A stretch of 64,000 nt of DNA. Source: Micromonospora sp. C28SCA-DRY-2 (GTDB taxonomy: Bacteria > Actinomycetota > Actinomycetes > Mycobacteriales > Micromonosporaceae). This document shows, one piece after another, positions 24,110 to 31,069 of the stretch (its first letter is position 1; every line of letters starts with the position of its first letter). Location of the stretch: positions 186,001 through 250,000 of the forward strand of contig NZ_JAUMKD010000009.1 in NCBI RefSeq assembly GCF_030519475.1, in the 5' to 3' direction. The notes under the pieces are model-generated. The model searched no databases, was not told where the DNA came from, and was given only the letters and a program-made list of their open reading frames with translations. The position numbers and the translations under genes are program-made.

Positions 24110-25774
24110 TCAGCCGATGGGTTGGCCGGTTATCGCGCTGATCATCACCGTGGACAGCCCGCCACCCACCACCGCCGCGGCGAGCGCCACCGTGGTCGAC
24201 CGCCAGGTGGTCCCCACCCGCCGCAGCAGCAGCGCCACCACCAGGCTGCTCGCCAACGCCAGCCCGAAGCGCGGCATGCCCTCCAGCATCGAACCGAGCG
24301 CCCGCGAGCGCGGCGAGTCGCAACCACCGCCGCTGATGTCGGTGACACAACCGGCCGGCGCCTGACCGTCGAGGGTCAGCAACCAGAAGAAGACCATGAC
24401 GGCCGGCAGCAGGTAGCAGGCCGCGGTGTAGAGCAGCGGCCGCAACGAACCGCCCTGATCCGGGTCGAGCAGGTCGTCCTCGAGACGCCGTGACCAGGCT
24501 GCCGGATCTGCCCGGCGTACGGCCGTCGGCGTGCCGGCCCGCGAAGAGCCGACCGGATCGGCGCGGCGTGGCGCCGAGCGGGGCCGCGGCGCGGTGTAGC
24601 CGACCACCGGTGAGCGCGGCGCCGACACCGGTGCGTCCACCCAGCGGGGATCGTCGCCGGCCAGCCGGGTGCCGGACCAGAAACCCTCCTCCGGCCCGTC
24701 CTGCCCCGGCCACGACCAGGGGCCGGCGGGGCCGACGGACCGCGGCGGCGCCGTCCGGTCCCACCCCTCGTCGGGATACCGGTCCCACTGGCCCGTGCTG
24801 TCGGGCTGGTGCCACTGGCCGGTGCTGTCGGGCTGGTGCCACTGGGCGGTGCTGTCCGGCTCGTCCCACCGGCCGGTGCCCGACGTCCGGTCCCAGCGGT
24901 CCGCGCCGGCGGCCGGCTGCCACGCGTGCATCCCCGAGGCGTCCCACGGATCCACCGCCGGGCGGTACGCCGGCTCGTCCGGCTCCGCGCTCCGCTCCCA
25001 GGGGTCGACGCTCGGCCGCGCCCAGGGCTCGGCCGACGCCCACCGGGCCCGCCGCGACGGCCGCTCCACCTCCGGCTCGGCGGTGCCGCCGGTGCTCTCC
25101 TCCTCACCGCCGGACCAGATCACCGGCTGCTGCCGGGACGGCGTGCGGCGCGGGCGGCTCTGCGGCGGGATCGCGGAGACCGGGTCGTCATCGGCCCGCC
25201 GGCTGCCCACGTAGCCCTGCTCCTGCGGGCGGTCGAAGGTCCACTCGCGGGTGTGGTCCGACGCGGGGCCGGCCTCGATCGCCGGCACCTCGCGCCAGCT
25301 GGTCTCGGCGACGCGACGCCAGCCGGTGCCGCCCTCGCCCGTCCGCCAGTCACCCGTCGACCCGGGTGTCCCCCAGTCGCGCCCGGGCTCGTTTGCCCGC
25401 CAGTCGCTCGCGGACCCGCCTGTCCGCCAGTCGCTCGGGGTCCCGCCCGTTCCCCAGTCGTTGCCGGTGTCGGTCGGTGTCCGCCAGTCACCGCCGGAGG
25501 AGGGCGGGGCGATGTCGTCGTCGTCCGGGGCGGCGTGGCGGCCACCGCCGTCGGCACTGCGTACGCCCGACTCCAGCGCCCAGCGCGGCAGGTAGGTCTC
25601 GGCCGGCTCCTGCTGACCGCGTTCGATCGCCCGGCGGCGGCTCGGGGTGCGGTAGCCCTCGGCGTCAACGGAGTAGGGATCGGCCGGGAACGCACCGGCG
25701 GGCTCGTCCCAGCGGGCGACCGATCGTCGCTCGCGCGGACCGTCCTCTCCGCGTCCCCAGTCCCGGTAACTCAC
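24110..25774 (-). CDS. Membrane protein with a long tryptophan-rich repetitive N-terminal region, function unknown
   Basis: The 554-residue protein is mostly disordered and hydrophilic up to about residue 440, followed by three to four transmembrane segments near the C-terminus (FWLLTLDG, then ALASSLVVALLL, then VALAAAVVGGGLSTVMISAI), with two Cys in the loop between them. Two Trp repeat series occur: a DWRT/DWGT series (about 95-155) and a QWHQPDSTG series (about 300-340). I do not recognise the family. It is convergent with the ribosomal operon and divergent from dnaB, a place where actinobacteria often carry a poorly conserved membrane protein. Confidence 0.7.
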   Translation of the reverse strand: MSYRDWGRGEDGPRERRSVARWDEPAGAFPADPYSVDAEGYRTPSRRRAIERGQQEPAETYLPRWALESGVRSADGGGRHAAPDDDDIAPPSSGGDWRTPTDTGNDWGTGGTPSDWRTGGSASDWRANEPGRDWGTPGSTGDWRTGEGGTGWRRVAETSWREVPAIEAGPASDHTREWTFDRPQEQGYVGSRRADDDPVSAIPPQSRPRRTPSRQQPVIWSGGEEESTGGTAEPEVERPSRRARWASAEPWARPSVDPWERSAEPDEPAYRPAVDPWDASGMHAWQPAAGADRWDRTSGTGRWDEPDSTAQWHQPDSTGQWHQPDSTGQWDRYPDEGWDRTAPPRSVGPAGPWSWPGQDGPEEGFWSGTRLAGDDPRWVDAPVSAPRSPVVGYTAPRPRSAPRRADPVGSSRAGTPTAVRRADPAAWSRRLEDDLLDPDQGGSLRPLLYTAACYLLPAVMVFFWLLTLDGQAPAGCVTDISGGGCDSPRSRALGSMLEGMPRFGLALASSLVVALLLRRVGTTWRSTTVALAAAVVGGGLSTVMISAITGQPIG

Positions 25775-26170
25775 GGCCGGAGCGTGACCCTTCTCAACCG
25801 ATGGCGCAATCCGCTGTCCAGGTGTAGCCGTTCGCTGGAGATAGTACGGGACGATCGACCCACGGGATCGACCGAAAACTTCTCCTCCACAGGGTGGGGA
25901 TCGTGTTTCCCCAGGTCAGAGCGGTACGGCCAGGAATTCCCCAGCCGTTGTCCACAGCCTGTGCACACCCTGCGCACATGCTCGCCCATCGGCGTCCACA
26001 GGTTGTCCCGAGGCTCGTCCACCGCGGCTGTTGAGCGGCTGAGCTCGGGTTCCGTATGGTTACCCCCCGACCGACCGCGCGATGACCCCCGATCGACCCG
26101 GCCGGTCGGGAGATTGTCGTACCCCGGCGGTAGAGCTGGATGAGGATCCGACGCAGTGGAGGGGGGCCCG
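25775..26170. promoter_or_regulatory. dnaB upstream region with DnaA-box-like sequences
   Basis: No gene is supported in these 396 bases. TTGTCCACA, the usual actinobacterial DnaA box, stands at 25948-25956, and GCGTCCACA at 25992-26000; CCTCCACAG near 25884 and TCGTCCACC near 26016 are weaker relatives. This suggests that DnaA binds upstream of dnaB. The region must also contain the dnaB promoter and the promoter of the divergent Trp-rich protein gene. Confidence 0.5.
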
Positions 26171-27577
26171 GTGTCGGTCACCGATGACATGCGGTCGGAG
26201 TCGCGAGCCGGCGGGCCGCCGCCCGTCCCGGCGCAGCCCGACGGGCAGTTCGACCGCACCCCGCCGCAGGACGTCGCCGCCGAGCAGTGCGTGCTGGGCG
26301 GCATGCTGCTCTCCAAGGACGCGATCGCCGACGTCGTGGAGATCCTCAAGACCAACGACTTCTACCGGCCGGTGCACGCCACCATCTTCGACACCATCCT
26401 GGAGATCTACGGCCGGGGTGAGCCGGCCGACTCGATCACCGTGGCGGCGGCGCTGGCCGACTCCGGCGACCTGGTACGGGTGGGCGGCGCTCCCTACCTG
26501 CACACCCTGATCGCCAGCGTGCCGACCGCGGCGAACGCCGCGTACTACGCGCGGATCGTCAGCGAGCGGGCGGTGCTCCGGCGACTGGTCGAGGCCGGCA
26601 CCAAGATCGTGCAGCTCGGCTACGGCACCGCCAACGGCGGCAGCCGGGACGTCGACGACATCGTCGACCTCGCCCAGCAGGCCGTCTACGACGTCACCGA
26701 GCGCCGGGTCAGCGAGGACTTCGCGGTCCTCGCCGACATGCTCCAGCCGACCCTCGACGAGATCGAGGCGGTGGGCGCCCAGGGCGGCGTGATGACCGGC
26801 GTGCCGACCGGGTTCACCGACCTCGACCGGCTGCTCAACGGCCTGCACCCGGGGCAACTTGTGATCGTGGCAGGCAGGCCTGGTCTGGGCAAATCGACGG
26901 CAAGTATGGACTTTGCCCGAAATGCCGCCATCCGCGCCAACCAGGCGGCGGCCATCTTCTCGCTGGAAATGAGCAAGGTCGAGATCGTCATGCGACTGCT
27001 CTCGGCCGAGGCCCGGGTGCCGCTGCACGTGCTGCGCAGCGGGCAGCTCTCCGACGACGACTGGACCAAGCTGGCCCGCTGCATGGGCGAGATCAGCGAG
27101 GCGCCGCTCTTCGTCGACGACACGCCGAGCATGAACCTGATGGAGATCCGGGCCAAGGCGCGGCGGCTCAAGCAGCGGCACGACCTGAAGATGATCGTGG
27201 TGGACTACCTCCAGCTGATGACCTCGCCGAAGCGCACCGAGAGCCGCCAGCAGGAGGTCGCGGACCTGTCCCGGGGTCTCAAGCTGCTGGCCAAGGAGGT
27301 CGAGTGCCCGGTCATCGCGGTGAGCCAGCTGAACCGTGGCCCGGAGCAGCGCACCGACAAGCGGCCACAGCTTTCCGATTTGCGCGAATCTGGCTCAATT
27401 GAGCAGGATGCTGACGTGGTGATCCTCCTGCACCGGGACGACTACTACGACAAGGAGTCCCCCCGGGCCGGGGAAGCGGACTTCATCGTCGCCAAGCACC
27501 GGAATGGCCCGACCGACACCATCACCGTCGCCGCCCAGCTGCACCTGTCCCGCTTCGTCGACATGGCCATCGTCTAG
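26171..27577 (+). CDS. dnaB: Replicative DNA helicase DnaB, intein-free
   Basis: The 468-residue helicase unwinds DNA at the replication fork. It has the N-terminal primase-interacting domain (about 30-140) and the RecA-like C-terminal domain with Walker A GRPGLGKST (Lys241), MIVVDYLQLM, and SQLNRGPEQR-DLRESGSIEQDADVV. I chose the GTG at 26171 (AGGGGGG upstream) rather than 26156. No intein interrupts it, but codons around the P-loop (26855-26923) and around RESG-SIEQDAD (27365-27412) are unusually rich in A/T third positions compared with the rest of the gene. Confidence 0.96.
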   Translation: MSVTDDMRSESRAGGPPPVPAQPDGQFDRTPPQDVAAEQCVLGGMLLSKDAIADVVEILKTNDFYRPVHATIFDTILEIYGRGEPADSITVAAALADSGDLVRVGGAPYLHTLIASVPTAANAAYYARIVSERAVLRRLVEAGTKIVQLGYGTANGGSRDVDDIVDLAQQAVYDVTERRVSEDFAVLADMLQPTLDEIEAVGAQGGVMTGVPTGFTDLDRLLNGLHPGQLVIVAGRPGLGKSTASMDFARNAAIRANQAAAIFSLEMSKVEIVMRLLSAEARVPLHVLRSGQLSDDDWTKLARCMGEISEAPLFVDDTPSMNLMEIRAKARRLKQRHDLKMIVVDYLQLMTSPKRTESRQQEVADLSRGLKLLAKEVECPVIAVSQLNRGPEQRTDKRPQLSDLRESGSIEQDADVVILLHRDDYYDKESPRAGEADFIVAKHRNGPTDTITVAAQLHLSRFVDMAIV

Positions 27578-27582
27578 ACCGT

Positions 27583-27603
27583 CCGGGCGGGCCAGACGCC
27601 CGG
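27583..27603 (+). terminator. Weak hairpin after dnaB
   Basis: CCGGGCG (27583-27589) and CGCCCGG (27597-27603) form a 7-pair stem with a 7-base loop just after the stop codon. No U-tract follows. Confidence 0.35.
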
Positions 27604-27635
27604 CACGCCCGGGCAGCACGTGGTCTGGTCGCCGC

Positions 27636-28454
27636 TCAGCCGAGCAGCGGGAACCAGCCGGCGACCTCACCGAGTTCGAGCCGGTCGCGGTCGGTCAGCG
27701 GGAGCCGTCCGGTGGCCTTGAGCAGGAACTCCTCGTCGCTCCATGCGGCCGGGCGGACCGCCTCGTCGCTGAGCAGGCCGTCCATGGTGGCCACCGCCAC
27801 GCGTACCGCGAGCACGCCGGGGCGCGGCGCGTCGGGCAGGTCCAGCACCAGGTCGAGGTGGTGGACGACCGCCTCGGTGGTGAGCGTGGCGAGGAAGTCG
27901 GGCACCCGGAGGACGTGGCCCTGGGTGCTGACGAAGCCGTCCGGGTCCGCCCGGCCGGCGGCGCGCACCGCGGCGGGGGCGGTGTCGCACCAGAGCCGGA
28001 CCACGCCGCTGGGCCGCTCGAAGGCGGCCGCGGAGCGGCGTACCCACCAGGCGTGCCGGGCGGCGGTGTCGTCCGCTTCGCCGGGGAAGCCCCGCCAGTA
28101 GCTGACGTCGTCCACGGTGGCCGGGCCGTCGGCGGGGCTGGCCAGCGCGACCAGGGCCCGCTGCGCGTCGCCGAGGACGTGCAGCAGCAGGTCGGCGACG
28201 AGCCAGCCGCGGCACCGGGTGGGCCGTTGCAGGTCGGTGTCGTCGAGGTCGGCCACCGCCCGGGTGATCCCGTCGTACGCCTGGGCGAGCGCGATGTGGT
28301 GCCGGGCGGAGGTGGCCGGGGAATCCCGCGGCGGCGGACGACCGCCGGCGGTGGAGACCGGTGCGGGTGCGACACCGCGCTCCGCCGGGCCGGATCCCCG
28401 GCCGGGCTCCGGCTCGCGCACCCCGGGGCTTCCCGACGGTCTCTCGGGCGTCAT
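27636..28454 (-). CDS. DinB-fold mycothiol-dependent maleylpyruvate isomerase-like enzyme
   Basis: The 272-residue protein has a Pro/Gly-rich N-terminal tail of about 45 residues, then a four-helix DinB-like domain. Marks are YDGITRAVADLDDTDLQRPTRCRGWLVADLLLHVLGD, with the metal-binding His in LLHVLGD, and TTEAVVHHLDLVLDL. In this family three His or equivalent residues bind a divalent metal and mycothiol serves as cofactor. The substrate is unknown. It is convergent with dnaB. The start at 28454 lacks a clear ribosome binding site, so the N-terminus is less certain. Confidence 0.75.
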   Translation of the reverse strand: MTPERPSGSPGVREPEPGRGSGPAERGVAPAPVSTAGGRPPPRDSPATSARHHIALAQAYDGITRAVADLDDTDLQRPTRCRGWLVADLLLHVLGDAQRALVALASPADGPATVDDVSYWRGFPGEADDTAARHAWWVRRSAAAFERPSGVVRLWCDTAPAAVRAAGRADPDGFVSTQGHVLRVPDFLATLTTEAVVHHLDLVLDLPDAPRPGVLAVRVAVATMDGLLSDEAVRPAAWSDEEFLLKATGRLPLTDRDRLELGEVAGWFPLLG

Positions 28455-28543
28455 GGGAGGCAGCGTCGCACGATCGGCCGGGTTCGGCACGCCGACGGGG
28501 CGCGACCGGACCGGCGCGCCGCCGGCCCGGTCGCGGTCGGTGC

Positions 28544-28951
28544 TCAGCCGAACATCTCGTCGAGGAAGCTCTTGTGCTTCTTGCGCCGGTAGTGCCCGTG
28601 GTAGCCGTGGTGCTGGCCGTGGCCGCCGTAGGCCGGGGCCGGCGCCGGCGGGTAGCCGTGCGCGGGCGGCGGGGGCGGCGGCACCGCGCCGTAGCCGGGC
28701 TGGTGCGGCGCGGGCGCGGGCGGGGGCGGCGGGGGCGGCGGGTAGCCCCCCTGCGGCTGACCGGGCTGGCCCGGCTGCCCGGCCGGAGCGGCGGCGTGCT
28801 GGCGGTTCCAGTTCGCCTCCGCCTCGAACAGCTTCTCCAGTTCGCCGCGGTCGAGGAAGATCCCTCGGCACTCCCCGCACTGGTCGATGACGACGCCGCT
28901 GCGCTCGTACTGGCGCATTTCTCCGTGACACTTGGGACAGGTGAGGCTCAT
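28544..28951 (-). CDS. TFIIB-type zinc-ribbon protein with Pro/Tyr/Gly-rich tail
   Basis: About 135 residues. The N-terminus MSLTCPKCHGEMRQYERSG, then QCGECRGIFLDRGELEKLF, gives two CxxC pairs (zf-TFIIB family), likely to bind one zinc. After residue 50 follows a low-complexity Pro/Gly/Tyr/His tail, ending in a basic patch RRKKHKSFLDEMFG. The role is unknown; the family is widespread in bacteria. I chose the ATG at 28951 over the overlapping GTG at 28954 because TACCGT lies 6 bases before the ATG, consistent with a leaderless transcript. Confidence 0.8.
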   Translation of the reverse strand: MSLTCPKCHGEMRQYERSGVVIDQCGECRGIFLDRGELEKLFEAEANWNRQHAAAPAGQPGQPGQPQGGYPPPPPPPPAPAPHQPGYGAVPPPPPPAHGYPPAPAPAYGGHGQHHGYHGHYRRKKHKSFLDEMFG

Positions 28952-28957
28952 CACCCG

Positions 28958-28963
28958 ACGGTA
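28958..28963 (-). promoter_or_regulatory. Possible -10 box for the zinc-ribbon gene
   Basis: TACCGT on the minus strand ends 6 bases before the ATG at 28951; there is no Shine-Dalgarno sequence. Confidence 0.4.
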
Positions 28964-28973
28964 CCCGGTCCGG

Positions 28974-29606
28974 TCACGCGGTCGCCGTCAGCGCCTCCGT
29001 GACCTCGTCGTCGGAAACCTCGTGGAAGTCGTCGTAGTAGGCGCTGACCGCCATGAACTCCGGCGGGTGCTGGGCGCAGACGACCTGGTCGGCCTCGGCG
29101 GAGAGCATCTCGTACGCCTCCTGGGAGCCGACCGGCACCGCGACGACCACCCGGCGGGCGCCGAGCCGGCGGGCGACCTCCACGGCGGCCCGGGCCGTGG
29201 CGCCGGTGGCCAGCCCGTCGTCGACGATCACGGCGGTACGCCCGGAGAGGTCCAGCGGTGGTCGGCCGGCCCGGTAGAGCCGCTCCCGCCGGTCCAGTTC
29301 GGCCTGCTCGCGGCGGGTGACCTCGGCGATGTCCTCGGCGCTGAGCCGGCTCGCGATCTGGTCGTTGAGCACCTGCACGCCGCCCGGTCCGAGCGCGCCG
29401 AAGGCGACCTCGGCCGCCCAGGGCATGCCGAGCTTGCGTACCACCAGCACGTCCAGGGGTGCGCCGAGCCGTTCGGCGACCACCTCGGCCACCGGTACGC
29501 CGCCGCGTACCAGGCCGAGCACGATGACGTCCGGTTCGCCGATCAGGGCGGTGAGCCGGTCGGCGAGCATCCGGCCCGCCTCGGCCCGGTCGCGATAGGT
29601 GGTCAT
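28974..29606 (-). CDS. Phosphoribosyltransferase-fold protein
   Basis: The 210-residue protein carries the PRPP-binding loop VIVDDGLATGATARAA and the N-terminal GLVRGGVPVAEVVAERLGAPLDVLVVRK segment of the type I phosphoribosyltransferase fold. Proteins of this subtype, ending HPPEFMAVSAYYDDFHEVSDDEV, are common in actinobacteria and their substrate is not known; they are not clear nucleobase salvage enzymes. The ATG at 29606-29604 is preceded only by CTGGAAC. A longer upstream frame exists but shows no conserved sequence. Confidence 0.82.
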   Translation of the reverse strand: MTTYRDRAEAGRMLADRLTALIGEPDVIVLGLVRGGVPVAEVVAERLGAPLDVLVVRKLGMPWAAEVAFGALGPGGVQVLNDQIASRLSAEDIAEVTRREQAELDRRERLYRAGRPPLDLSGRTAVIVDDGLATGATARAAVEVARRLGARRVVVAVPVGSQEAYEMLSAEADQVVCAQHPPEFMAVSAYYDDFHEVSDDEVTEALTATA

Positions 29607-29705
29607 GTTCCAGGTGTACGCCCTGCCGCCGCGCTTCGCCCGCCAGTTGGCCGAACCGGTCACGGCGGCGGCCCGCTCAGCCCGCGTCGGCTCGCCGGGT
29701 GAGCC

Positions 29706-30995
29706 TCACCGTGGCGTCAGGCCGGCCGAGTCGACCCGCGGCGGCCGCAGCGCGGCTGCCCAGACCAGGAACGCGACCGGGTAGAGCAGGTAGCCGAACC
29801 GGGTCGACGGCATCAGCAGGATCGCGGCGAGCAGCCCGTACCCGCAGATCAGCGCGGCGGTGGCGGCGGCGCGGGGCGGGCGGCGGGCGAGCCGGACGGC
29901 GATCGCCAGCCCGGCGGCGACGAGCAGCGCGGCGGCGACCGCCCGGCCGGCCGGCAGCGTGGTGGCGATCAGGTGCCCGGGGAACGGGGACTGGGCGGGG
30001 CTGGTGACCAGGCCGTGGCCGAGTGGGAAGCGGAGCACGTTCTCGACCAGCGCGTCCCGGTCGACGAGCAGCACGGGCAGCAGCGCGGCGACGGGCAGGC
30101 CGAGGGCGCCGGCCGCCACCCGCAGCCCGGCCCGGCGGGTCGCCCCCCAGATCACCAGGACGAGCGCGACCGGCCAGGCGAAGAGCTTCAGTGCGCCGGC
30201 GACGCCGACCGCGACGCCCGCCGCGCCGGGCCGGTCGGCGGCGGCGAGCGCCAGCGCGAGCAGGCAGAGCGCGAGGACCGGCAGGTCGTCGCCGCCGGTG
30301 GCCAGGGTGAGGGCGCAGATCGGCAGTACGGTGGCGGCCTGCACGCCGCGCAGCAGCGCGCCGTCCCGGTCGGTGCGCCGGCCGTCCGGCCCGCGCAGGG
30401 CGCGGACCGCCAGGGCGAGCGCGATCGCGGTGCCGACCGCGAACCACGCCCGCGCGTCGGTCCACCAGGCGTCGACGGCCGCCCGGGGCAGCCCGAACAG
30501 CGCCATCCCCGGCTGGTACGGGGTGTAGCCGAGCAACTGCTCGCCGGGCGGCAGGGCGGCGATCGCGTCGTGGCCGAGATAGGGGGTGCCGGTGTCGACG
30601 AGCCGGTCGCCGGAGTGTTCGACCACCAGCACCTCCTCCTGCGCCCGGTCGGTACGCCCACCGGCCCGCTGCACGCTCTGCGCGACCAGCGGCAGCAGGG
30701 CGGTGGCGGCCCACGCGAAGGCGGTGACCGCCCAGCGGGCCCGCAACCCGGTCAGCGGCGACCCGGGCGACCGGCGGTGGAGCAGGAGTTGCCCGCTCGC
30801 GGCGAGCGCGGCGAGGAGGTAGCCGACCGCCGCGATGCCACCCCAGGCGCGGTGTGGCAGCAGGGTGGAGGTGGCGGCGGTGACCGCGGCGAACGCGGCG
30901 GAGACGGCGTACAGCCCGAGGTCGAGGGCGAGGCCGCCGGCGGCGGTGTCCAGCTTCCGCCAGACGGGACGTCGGGTGGTGGGGGCGGCGGTCAC
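29706..30995 (-). CDS. GT87/DUF2029-like membrane glycosyltransferase
   Basis: The 429-residue protein has about ten transmembrane segments. A loop after the third helix bears DTGTPYLGHDAIAALPPGEQLLGYTPYQPGM, a position typical of acceptor or donor binding in GT-C enzymes, and GVAGALKLFAWPVALVLVIW matches the (A/G)xxKLxPxxL motif of this group. It probably transfers a sugar from a polyprenyl phosphate donor outside the membrane; the product is unknown. The GTG start is preceded by CAGACT at 7 bases and no ribosome binding site. Confidence 0.75.
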   Translation of the reverse strand: MTAAPTTRRPVWRKLDTAAGGLALDLGLYAVSAAFAAVTAATSTLLPHRAWGGIAAVGYLLAALAASGQLLLHRRSPGSPLTGLRARWAVTAFAWAATALLPLVAQSVQRAGGRTDRAQEEVLVVEHSGDRLVDTGTPYLGHDAIAALPPGEQLLGYTPYQPGMALFGLPRAAVDAWWTDARAWFAVGTAIALALAVRALRGPDGRRTDRDGALLRGVQAATVLPICALTLATGGDDLPVLALCLLALALAAADRPGAAGVAVGVAGALKLFAWPVALVLVIWGATRRAGLRVAAGALGLPVAALLPVLLVDRDALVENVLRFPLGHGLVTSPAQSPFPGHLIATTLPAGRAVAAALLVAAGLAIAVRLARRPPRAAATAALICGYGLLAAILLMPSTRFGYLLYPVAFLVWAAALRPPRVDSAGLTPR

Positions 30996-31069
30996 GCGGG
31001 CCAGTCTGGCAGACCGCCGGCGGACGGCTCACGCGCCGACGCGGGTGGCGTTCGCGGCGCCGATCGGGT

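Noticed and set aside
26171..27577. Intein in DnaB
   Set aside because: The protein has normal length and uninterrupted Walker A and RESGSIEQDAD; only unusual codons remain.
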